Below the pieces are notes generated by a model. It saw only the letters and a list, made by a program, of their open reading frames with translations. It was not told where the DNA came from and made no database searches. From the NCBI GenBank assembly GCA_021798635.1, contig JAJZGH010000232.1, forward strand, positions 1-7,516: a DNA stretch of 7,516 nt. The letters run 5' to 3'. Source of the stretch: Planctomycetota bacterium. GTDB lineage: Bacteria > Planctomycetota > Phycisphaerae > WQYP01. The first letter of the stretch is position 1, and every line of letters starts with the position of its first letter. This document shows, one piece after another, positions 1-5,671 of this stretch. The position numbers and the translations under genes are program-made.

Positions 1-15
1 GGTATGGCCACGGGT

Positions 16-33
16 CATTTGACATTTCAAATG
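16..33. promoter_or_regulatory. palindromic operator overlapping the -35 box, probably for the TetR-type repressor
   Basis: CATTTGA (16-22) and TCAAATG (27-33) are perfect inverted repeats separated by CATT, giving an 18-bp palindrome that covers most of the -35 hexamer. TetR-family dimers usually bind palindromes of about this size beside or over their own promoter. The repressor gene starts 47 bases downstream, so autoregulation by steric block of RNA polymerase is the natural reading. No second full copy was seen in the window. Binding is inferred. Confidence 0.65.
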
Positions 34-46
34 GGCTTTTTAAAAT
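19..46 (+). promoter_or_regulatory. sigma-70-type promoter of the efflux operon
   Basis: A perfect -35 hexamer TTGACA (19-24) is followed after 16 bases by TAAAAT (41-46), one base away from the TATAAT -10 consensus. Transcription would start near 52-54, leaving a leader of about 28 bases before the repressor start at 81. No other convincing promoter lies between here and 3865, so this one probably serves the whole operon. The call rests on sequence match alone. Confidence 0.75.
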
Positions 47-70
47 GGTATTTAGATGATTTAACTCACC

Positions 71-84
71 GGAGTGCGATGTGA
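71..84 (+). promoter_or_regulatory. Shine-Dalgarno site with overlapping ATG-TGA start-stop and GTG start
   Basis: GGAG at 71-74 lies six bases before the GTG start at 81. An ATG at 79-81 overlaps that GTG and is followed at once by the stop TGA (82-84). The same ribosome-binding site therefore faces an abortive ATG-stop and the productive GTG. GTG at 81 is the only usable start, since the helix-turn-helix domain begins near residue 15 and the next in-frame Met is near residue 75. Confidence 0.55.
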
Positions 85-761
85 CCAAAAATATTGAAAA
101 AACGCAGGATGATTCGACGAAAAACCGTCTGCTGATCGCGGCGGGCGAGGTGTTTGCCTTGCACGGTTTTCACCGGGCCACAATTCAAACGATTTGTGAA
201 AAGGCGGGGGCCAATATTGCCGCGGTCAATTATTATTTTTCCAGTAAAGAGAATCTGTATCTCGAAACATTGAAATTTGGCCGGCGGCTAAGTCGGCATT
301 TAATGCCGGAGGATGTGGATCATTTGTCAACGGGTGATCCATTGACCGCGCTAAGGTCCTTTGTACGCATGGCCTTGGATTCACTGCTGGATGAAAGTCG
401 GCCGGAGTGGTATTTCCGCATGTTGTCTCTGGAACAGTTTGAACCTTCGCCGGCGTTGGAGCGCTACATTCATGATGTCATCGAACCGTGGCGGAACAGA
501 CTGGTCGCGGTGGTTGAGTTGCTGGGGGATCGCAAGCTTTCGCCCAGTGAACTGAATCTCGTGGTTTCGAGTATTGCGGGGCAATGTCAATATTATCTGC
601 GCTGCCGGGCGGTGGTGCTGAAGATGCGGGGCACGGGCGGCTATTGTGCGGCGGATATCGACGAAATCGCCGATCATATAACGGCCTTTTCCCTGGGGGG
701 AATACGCGCTATTATGCAGCGTCCGGTGACGGGGACGGAAAAACAGAGTGCGGAAACATAA
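81..761 (+). CDS. TetR-family transcriptional repressor, CecR (YbiH)-like
   Basis: This 226-residue protein is a predicted DNA-binding repressor of the efflux operon it heads. The N-terminal TetR domain (about residues 14-60) has the typical helix-turn-helix: RATIQTICEKAG, then NIAAVNYYFSSKENLYLE, where YYF and the following K are family hallmarks. The NIAA-x-x-YYF-x-SKE-LYL run and the overall length match E. coli CecR and the family with a DUF1956 C-terminal ligand domain. That domain (about 85-215) is helical and more variable, and the ligand cannot be read from it. The start is GTG at 81, behind GGAG at 71-74. The adaptor gene follows 83 bases downstream on the same strand. In E. coli, cecR likewise sits beside an HlyD-type adaptor and exporter genes, which supports a role in pump control. 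An operator candidate overlaps the promoter. Family membership is secure; the target and inducer are inferred. Confidence 0.92.
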   Translation: MTKNIEKTQDDSTKNRLLIAAGEVFALHGFHRATIQTICEKAGANIAAVNYYFSSKENLYLETLKFGRRLSRHLMPEDVDHLSTGDPLTALRSFVRMALDSLLDESRPEWYFRMLSLEQFEPSPALERYIHDVIEPWRNRLVAVVELLGDRKLSPSELNLVVSSIAGQCQYYLRCRAVVLKMRGTGGYCAADIDEIADHITAFSLGGIRAIMQRPVTGTEKQSAET

Positions 762-768
762 AATCACT

Positions 769-791
769 TTTTCCCGACCGAGGTGGGAAAA
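769..791 (+). other. intergenic hairpin after the repressor gene
   Basis: TTTTCCC (769-775) pairs perfectly with GGGAAAA (785-791), and ACC/GGT inside can extend the stem. It lies eight bases after the repressor stop. No T-run follows on either strand, so it is not a standard intrinsic terminator. It could be a processing or stability element that sets repressor versus pump mRNA levels. The function is inferred. Confidence 0.4.
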
Positions 792-808
792 TAAAAATTG
801 GAATACAT

Positions 809-826
809 GCGGCCTGACAAGGCCGC
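809..826 (+). promoter_or_regulatory. GC hairpin directly ahead of the adaptor SD site
   Basis: GCGGCC (809-814) and GGCCGC (821-826) form a perfect six-base-pair stem with loop TGACAA. The adaptor SD site AAGGAG (831-836) begins four bases after the stem, and the ATG is at 845. As RNA it is a stable stem beside the ribosome landing site. As DNA it is an 18-bp inverted repeat, the same length as the operator at 16-33 but unrelated in sequence, so a second protein-binding site is also possible. Confidence 0.4.
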
Positions 827-844
827 GGGCAAGGAGTAAAACGT

Positions 845-2251
845 ATGACGGAACCCACCGATCCATCAACATCCAGAATGCGCCCGACGGCGGCACCATC
901 GGAAACACCGGGGCCAAATGCCCAGCAGCCGGCGCCTGCCACGGCGGCCGATAACGGACGGAAACGCAAGAAAATATTTCTCATCGGGGGTATTGTCCTG
1001 CTGATTCTGGCATTGGTGCTGGGGATCCCGTGGTACATACATTCTCAGAAATATATGTCCACCGATGATGCGTATGTCCGGGCACATGTTATTTATGTAA
1101 GCCCGCAGGTTTCCGCGCAGGTGCTTTCGGTACCGGTGCTGGATAATCAATATGTTAAAAAGGGAACCGTTCTGGTGCGGCTGGATCCACGTGATTACCA
1201 GGCGGCGGTGGACAGGTACAAAGGGCTACTGGAACAGGCGCTTGCCGCGCGCCGCGGCAGCCGATATTCCCTGCAACTGGTCAAACGGACCTCTCCCGCG
1301 GCATTAAGCGGAGCGCAAGCCCAGGTGGCTATTGCGCGGGCATCCATCGCTACCGCCAAAGCCGGTGAGGCACAGGCGGCGGCCGCATTTGATCAGGCCC
1401 AGGCTCAAGTATCCGCGGCCATCGCGGCTATTGCCCGCGCCAAGGCGGATGTCGTCGCTGATGCCGCGAACGCCGTGAAAGCGACTGCGGATTATCGCCG
1501 CTATGCTTCGTTGTTGAAAACCGGCGATGTAACACCGCAGCAGGTTGATTCGTATCGCGCCGCTGCGGAAAGCGCCAAGGCTATTCTGGCTGCCGCCGGG
1601 AAAACGGTACTATCGCGTCGTGCGGAGCTTATGGAGGCCAAGGCCGGCGTGGAAGCGGCACGGGAGAACCGTGTGGCCGCCGGGGCACAACTGCTGCAGG
1701 CGAACGCCAATTTACTCAAGGCTCAGGCACAACAGGCGGCGGTCAACGTGGTACCTCAGCAGATCGGGCAGACCACAAGCAATGTCAGCGGCAGTACCGG
1801 TCGGGTGGATGAGGCCCGCGCGGAATTACAGCAGGCGGAATTGAATTTGTCCTATTGCACGATCCGCGCCCCGGTCAGCGGGTACGTGACGAAAAAATCC
1901 GTGGAGCCGGGAAATTATGAGACCGTTGGATCAACGCTGCTAAGCATCGTGCGGCCGAATATGTGGGTTGTCGCGAATTTCAAGGAAACGGATCTGACCT
2001 ATATGAAGCCCAATGATCCGGTAACTATTTCCATTGATGCCTATCCGCAATATACCTTCAAGGGATATGTGCAAAGCATTCAGGCCGGCTCAGGCGCGGA
2101 ATTCAGCCTTCTTCCACCGGAAAACGCCACGGGAAACTTCGTTAAAGTTGTGCAACGTGTACCGGTCAAAATTCTATTCAAAGACTTGCCCAAGCCCATG
2201 CCGTATCTGGCGGCCGGGATGTCCGCGGTGCCGGAGGTTAAGGTGCGATGA
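845..2251 (+). CDS. EmrA/HlyD-family periplasmic adaptor (membrane fusion protein) of an MFS tripartite pump
   Basis: This 468-residue protein would link the inner-membrane transporter to the outer-membrane channel. A Pro/Ala-rich cytoplasmic tail (1-40) ends in the basic GRKRKK and is followed by one membrane anchor (about 44-65). STDDAYVRAH (72-81) is the EmrA-type entry to the barrel and lipoyl half-motifs (about 82-113 and 336-370). A long Ala/Gln-rich helical hairpin lies between (about 114-338), with its tip near LLKTGDVTPQQ (223-233). R219, L223 and T230 sit where adaptors carry the R-L-S channel-contact motif. The C-terminal beta-barrel includes VVANFKETDL and FSLLPPENATGNFVKVVQR (420-438), strong EmrA-type signatures. 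At 468 residues it is well above E. coli EmrA (390), mainly in the hairpin and N-tail. The SD AAGGAG (831-836) stands eight bases before the ATG. The stop overlaps the next start in ATGA, suggesting translational coupling. The transported drug cannot be inferred. Confidence 0.93.
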   Translation: MTEPTDPSTSRMRPTAAPSETPGPNAQQPAPATAADNGRKRKKIFLIGGIVLLILALVLGIPWYIHSQKYMSTDDAYVRAHVIYVSPQVSAQVLSVPVLDNQYVKKGTVLVRLDPRDYQAAVDRYKGLLEQALAARRGSRYSLQLVKRTSPAALSGAQAQVAIARASIATAKAGEAQAAAAFDQAQAQVSAAIAAIARAKADVVADAANAVKATADYRRYASLLKTGDVTPQQVDSYRAAAESAKAILAAAGKTVLSRRAELMEAKAGVEAARENRVAAGAQLLQANANLLKAQAQQAAVNVVPQQIGQTTSNVSGSTGRVDEARAELQQAELNLSYCTIRAPVSGYVTKKSVEPGNYETVGSTLLSIVRPNMWVVANFKETDLTYMKPNDPVTISIDAYPQYTFKGYVQSIQAGSGAEFSLLPPENATGNFVKVVQRVPVKILFKDLPKPMPYLAAGMSAVPEVKVR

Positions 2252-3834
2252 GCGCTATTGAGGCCGGTGAAATTGTCGCGCCGCCCCGCACATTTAATCC
2301 ATGGATGGTTGCGCCCGTGGTGGCCATGGCCGCCTTCATGGAAGTGCTGGATACCACGATTGTCAATGTGTCGCTGCCCCATATTGCGGGCAATATGTCC
2401 ACCAGTGTTGATCAAAGCACGTGGGTGCTTACCAGCTATCTGGTCGCAAATGCCGTTGTGTTGCCGCTGAATGGCTTTATGTCCGCCCTGCTGGGCCGCA
2501 AGCGCTATTTTCTTATATGCATGACCGTTTTTACGGCCAGTTCCCTGATGTGCGGCATGGCACCGACGTTTGGCATGTTGCTGATGTTCCGCGTGTTGCA
2601 GGGGCTGGGCGGCGGCGGCTTGCAGCCTGGCGCGCAAGCTATTCTGCGGGATATATTTCCCCTGAAAAAAATCGGCACGGCCATGGCTGTTTACGGCATC
2701 GTGGTGGTTGTGGCACCGGTACTGGGACCCGTGTTGGGCGGCTGGATTACGGACAGCTTTTCCTGGCGCTGGTGTTTTCTCATTAATGTTCCCATTGGCA
2801 TTGTTTCAGTATTTCTCCTGTCCATTCTGCTGCATGAGCCTCATGATCAGCGGCGAATAAAACTGCGCGAGACGGGATTTGATTATATGGGGTTAAGCCT
2901 GCTGGTCCTTGGTCTGGGGGCGTTACAGATCATGCTGGATCGCGGGGAAGATGCGGATTGGTTTGCTTCGCCATTCATTCGTGTGCTGGCGGCTATCGCG
3001 GTACTGGCCCTGGCCAGCGCGTTTATCTGGGAATGGTATCAGGAGCACCCGATTGTAAATTTGCGGATGCTGGAGGAAAGGAATTTCGGCCTGGCCACCG
3101 TGGGCATGTTTTTATTTGGGGGAATTCTGTATTCCAGCACCACGTTGCTACCCTTGATGGTGCAGACGCTCATGGGGTATGACGCCAAGCTCGCCGGGTT
3201 GGTGCTGGCACCGGGAGGCGCGGTGGTCTTCTGCCTGATGCCGCTGGTGGGCTTTCTGGTGCCGCGCGTGCAGACGCGCTGGCTGATTTGCATAGGCGTA
3301 GCGGGAAATGTCGTGGCACTGATGCTAATGGCGGGGCTGAATTTACAGGCCGATTTTATGTCGTTGGCGATGTGTCGGGCGGTGCAGGGTATTGGGTTGG
3401 CTTTTCTCTTTGTGCCGTTTAATACCGCGGCCTTTGGTTTTATCCCCAAGCGGAATCTAAGCGATGCTTCAGGGATTATTAATCTGGCGAGGAATATCGG
3501 CGGAAGCATCGGCATTTCCTGTGCGGTGGCATTTGTAAAAACCAGTTCACAGGTACATCAGACCTACCTGGTGGCGAACGTGAATCCTATGAATCGGGCC
3601 TACCAGGCCGGTATCGCCGGTTTGAAAGCCGCTCTGATCCACTCTGGCGTATCCGCTTCTTCAGCTTTACATGAAGCCCAGGCAATCATGTATAATTCCC
3701 TGCGGCAACACACAGGCATGATGGCGTATGTGACCGCCTTTGAATATCTGGCGGCTTTATTTTTGTTGGTCATACCCGTGGCGCTGCTCCTGCGCACGCC
3801 ACGGTTTCATGATGAACCGCTGCCCGTGGATTAA
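2248..3834 (+). CDS. EmrB/QacA-type MFS drug:H+ antiporter (DHA2 family, 14 helices)
   Basis: This 528-residue integral inner-membrane protein is predicted to use the proton gradient to expel toxic, probably hydrophobic, compounds into the adaptor. LDTTIVNVSLPHIAGN (34-49) in the first helix is the DHA2 motif, with the membrane Asp at 35. GFMSALLGRKR (76-86) is MFS motif A with Ala in place of the usual Asp, as also happens in EmrB relatives. RVLQGLGGGGLQPGAQA (115-131) is motif B. APVLGPVLGGWI (156-167) is antiporter motif C, followed by the typical FSWRWCFLINVPIG. Length and hydrophobic segments fit 14 helices, with hydrophilic stretches near 193-207 and a periplasmic loop near 460-495. The ATG overlaps the adaptor stop by four bases (ATGA), and GGAGG (2233-2237) lies inside the adaptor gene. 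The outer-membrane partner follows after 30 bases. Family is secure; substrate is unknown. Confidence 0.95.
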   Translation: MSAIEAGEIVAPPRTFNPWMVAPVVAMAAFMEVLDTTIVNVSLPHIAGNMSTSVDQSTWVLTSYLVANAVVLPLNGFMSALLGRKRYFLICMTVFTASSLMCGMAPTFGMLLMFRVLQGLGGGGLQPGAQAILRDIFPLKKIGTAMAVYGIVVVVAPVLGPVLGGWITDSFSWRWCFLINVPIGIVSVFLLSILLHEPHDQRRIKLRETGFDYMGLSLLVLGLGALQIMLDRGEDADWFASPFIRVLAAIAVLALASAFIWEWYQEHPIVNLRMLEERNFGLATVGMFLFGGILYSSTTLLPLMVQTLMGYDAKLAGLVLAPGGAVVFCLMPLVGFLVPRVQTRWLICIGVAGNVVALMLMAGLNLQADFMSLAMCRAVQGIGLAFLFVPFNTAAFGFIPKRNLSDASGIINLARNIGGSIGISCAVAFVKTSSQVHQTYLVANVNPMNRAYQAGIAGLKAALIHSGVSASSALHEAQAIMYNSLRQHTGMMAYVTAFEYLAALFLLVIPVALLLRTPRFHDEPLPVD

Positions 3835-3837
3835 ACT

Positions 3838-3863
3838 ATCTATCTTAGATCAGGAGTCGCTCC
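3838..3863 (+). promoter_or_regulatory. short gap with an SD site held in a small hairpin
   Basis: In the 30-base gap between the transporter and channel genes, ATCTA (3838-3842) and TAGAT (3846-3850) form a small palindrome. Next, GGAG (3853-3856) can pair with CTCC (3860-3863) around the loop TCG. That GGAG is the core of the SD AGGAG (3852-3856) for the ATG at 3865, so the stem would mask it. Four base pairs is weak, so any effect would be mild tuning. No promoter or terminator is visible here, which fits read-through within one operon. Confidence 0.35.
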
Positions 3864-3864
3864 G

Positions 3865-5310
3865 ATGTGGTTAAAAAAGAAAAGTGTCGTTCTGGTGATT
3901 CTCGCGGGGTCTCTGGCCGGATGCGTCAATCAAAAAGAGGAGGTCATGCACTATCGCAAGGTGCTGCACAGTAAACCCGCCACCAGCGAGGCGCAACTGA
4001 TTATTCCACGGCAACTCACGCTGGCGGCGGCGTTGAAACTGGCGAATGACAATAATGAACAATTGGCCATCGCCGGCGAGAATTATCTCCAGGCCATGAT
4101 TGCCAAAGACAAAGCCTTCTCCACCTTTATGCCCACGGTGGGTGTCAGTGCCCAGGATTTTCAAATGCGGGGGTTTAATACCAGTGCTCTTCCACCGGGT
4201 GTGAATCAGTTTTTTCAGACAAATTATTTCAATGCTCCGCTGGAGACACAGTTAAATGTAAACGTGCTCAAAGATGCCACCGCAATTTCCGCGGCCGGTG
4301 CGTACGTCGATCAGCGCAAAGCCCTGCTGTTGGATATGCAATCCAATGTGCTTCTGGAAGTGGCCCAGACCTATTACCAGGTGCTTAGTGACCAGCGATC
4401 GGTGGCGGTGCTGCGGCAAACTTTGCGGGTGCAGCAGGCCAACGTTAAAAGCCAGACCAACAAAGCCAAGGCGGGCGTGGCCCTGCGCCTTGCGGTGTTG
4501 CAATCCCAGGCGGATGAAGCCAAGACCCGCGTGCAGCTTACCGAAGCCGAAAACAATGTCGATAGAGGTCGGGCCACGCTGGCCTTTCTCATCGGCGCAC
4601 CGACACTGAATGGTTCACAGTTAATCAATAACTTTAATCCGCCACATCGCGTCCCGAATCTGGGCCGTCTGGATCAACTGGCGCTGGTAAAGCGACAAGA
4701 TCTGATTGCCGCCGATGATGCGGTTACCACGTCGGAAAGAAATGTTTCGGCGGCCATTGATGAATATTTTCCATCGGTGTCGGTTGATTTCAACACATTT
4801 TTATATAAAGAACAGTTCCCCAGCGACAGTTGGTGGAGTGGATTATTTAGCGCCAATTTCCCTATTTTTGAAGGGGGCATGATCTATCAGAATATTCGCA
4901 CCGCCTATTCACAGATGCGCCAGGCCATGCTGCAGCGGCAACTTCTGGCCCGGCAGATCATGGAACAGGTACGTATAGCCCGCGCGGATTGGCTTACCAG
5001 CGTTCGCCTAGTGGCCAACTTAAAGACGGAAATGCTCTCCGCCCAGGCGGCGTATCATCAGGCCCAGCATTCTTACAGTGTCGGAGTCGCCACGAATCTG
5101 GATGTTATTACCGCCCAGGATTTAGCTCTTTCAGCCCAGTTGGCGTACCAGCAGGCGCGGTATGATGTGCGGGTTCGCATGTTAAACCTGCTGCGAGAGA
5201 CTGGCCGCTTCACCTACCCCATGATCGCCCAACTCGCCCGAGCGGCTCGTGCTCAAAAATCGCCCCGGCCAATGAAAAGTGAAAAAACGAGTCATGGACG
5301 GGGCAACTGA
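3865..5310 (+). CDS. TolC/NodT-type outer-membrane efflux lipoprotein
   Basis: This 481-residue protein would be the outer-membrane exit duct of the pump. It opens with a lipoprotein signal: basic MWLKKK, a hydrophobic core, and the lipobox LAGC with Cys20 as the lipidated residue. Val rather than Asp follows that Cys, consistent with outer-membrane sorting under the enteric rule. Two outer-membrane efflux (OEP) repeats follow. Repeat 1 (about 52-245) starts at LTLAAALKLA and includes AKAGVALRLAVLQSQADEAK (201-220). Repeat 2 (about 265-450) includes YFPSVSVDF (301-309) and YSVGVATNLDVITAQDLALS (404-423). Pairing of these GVA...VLQSQ and GVATNLDVITAQ helices is typical of the trimeric alpha-barrel. 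A basic, polar tail follows residue 455. It lies 30 bases after the MFS gene, so all three pump parts are encoded together, unlike E. coli, where TolC is unlinked and shared. The SD AGGAG precedes the ATG by eight bases. No clear terminator follows. Confidence 0.94.
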   Translation: MWLKKKSVVLVILAGSLAGCVNQKEEVMHYRKVLHSKPATSEAQLIIPRQLTLAAALKLANDNNEQLAIAGENYLQAMIAKDKAFSTFMPTVGVSAQDFQMRGFNTSALPPGVNQFFQTNYFNAPLETQLNVNVLKDATAISAAGAYVDQRKALLLDMQSNVLLEVAQTYYQVLSDQRSVAVLRQTLRVQQANVKSQTNKAKAGVALRLAVLQSQADEAKTRVQLTEAENNVDRGRATLAFLIGAPTLNGSQLINNFNPPHRVPNLGRLDQLALVKRQDLIAADDAVTTSERNVSAAIDEYFPSVSVDFNTFLYKEQFPSDSWWSGLFSANFPIFEGGMIYQNIRTAYSQMRQAMLQRQLLARQIMEQVRIARADWLTSVRLVANLKTEMLSAQAAYHQAQHSYSVGVATNLDVITAQDLALSAQLAYQQARYDVRVRMLNLLRETGRFTYPMIAQLARAARAQKSPRPMKSEKTSHGRGN

Positions 5311-5414
5311 CCCTTCCAAGCCGGGTGCCGATGGCGATTTCCCACCATAAATGTCCTTAATAGCGGGTCAAATCATGATATTCTCATAAATATTCATAAA
5401 AATGCGACACTTTT

Positions 5415-5441
5415 TCCGACAAATCCGACAAGTTATCCACA
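5415..5441 (+). repeat. tandem 9-mer followed by an exact DnaA-box consensus
   Basis: TCCGACAAA (5415-5423) and TCCGACAAG (5424-5432) are adjacent copies differing only in the last base. TTATCCACA (5433-5441) follows directly and matches the DnaA-box consensus TTATNCACA exactly. An AT-rich stretch lies just upstream. A single box does not make a replication origin, and no dnaA, dnaN or cluster of boxes is present. A DnaA-responsive promoter element or a chance match are both possible. Confidence 0.4.
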
Positions 5442-5570
5442 ATTAGATCAAGAAATATCTACATGCTGCCGATATAGACATGCAAGCTGTTGTTGCGGCT
5501 GCGGGTTGGTAATGCGCGCCAAACGTGGCCAGGTCAGGAATTATTGAGTGGACCGAGACTGAATTTGTTT

Positions 5571-5638
5571 CGGATCACCGAGTTGGGAGACTTAAGCCCG
5601 GTTGGAAAGCCGGGGCTTATCAGGTGGTCTGCTTTTTT
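5571..5638 (+). promoter_or_regulatory. candidate structured 5' leader with terminator-like end (attenuator or riboswitch-like)
   Basis: An outer stem of nine pairs joins 5571-5579 (CGGATCACC) with 5623-5631 (GGTGGTCTG), including two G-U pairs. Inside it, 5593-5601 (TAAGCCCGG) pairs with 5610-5619 (CCGGGGCTTA), nine pairs with one bulged G and the eight-base loop TTGGAAAG. A 13-base strand (5580-5592) lies unpaired on the 5' side against TCA on the other. One base after the outer stem comes a run of six T (5633-5638), then GTTTT. Stem plus T-run ahead of the coding start at 5672 looks like conditional termination. It does not match a riboswitch class I can name with confidence. Since the gene behind it uses S-adenosylmethionine, SAM or its product SAH is a guess at a ligand. 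It could also be a plain terminator of an upstream transcript. Confidence 0.4.
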
Positions 5639-5671
5639 GTTTTAGACGGTGTAAATCCGGGAGAAACATTA

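Larger units (their letters stand above)
5311..5671. other. 361-base intergenic and leader region, no gene supported
   Basis: The gap separates the pump operon from the methyltransferase gene. About 5311-5358 shows no clear hairpin plus T-run, so the operon terminator is not obvious. About 5366-5415 is AT-rich. It is followed by a tandem 9-mer and a DnaA-box match (5415-5441), then unremarkable sequence to about 5550. A potential structured RNA occupies 5571-5638 and an SD site lies at 5659-5663. The downstream frame stays open back to a GTG at 5525, but this GTG has no convincing SD site and the intervening residues look unlike a methyltransferase, so I treat 5525-5671 as leader. Confidence 0.6.

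Noticed and set aside
381..917. 178-codon minus-strand open frame opposite the repressor
   Set aside because: It is composed of low-information, Arg/His/Pro-rich sequence, lies opposite a clear TetR gene, and crosses its promoter-proximal gap. It is a shadow frame.
2080..2637. 185-codon minus-strand open frame opposite the adaptor/transporter junction
   Set aside because: Its His/Arg/Gln-rich composition is typical of antisense frames, and both genes on the plus strand are certain.
5363..5402. AT-rich stretch with TCAAAT and ATTCATAAA elements as a second repressor operator or arginine-repressor-like box
   Set aside because: Only one half-site resembles the operator at 16-33 and no inverted partner is present at the right spacing.
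5525..5671. Upstream extension of the plus-strand methyltransferase from GTG at 5525 (49 extra residues)
   Set aside because: No convincing SD site precedes the GTG, the added residues match no methyltransferase element I recognise, and the segment holds the two-stem element with its T-run. The ATG at 5672 has GGGAG at ideal spacing.
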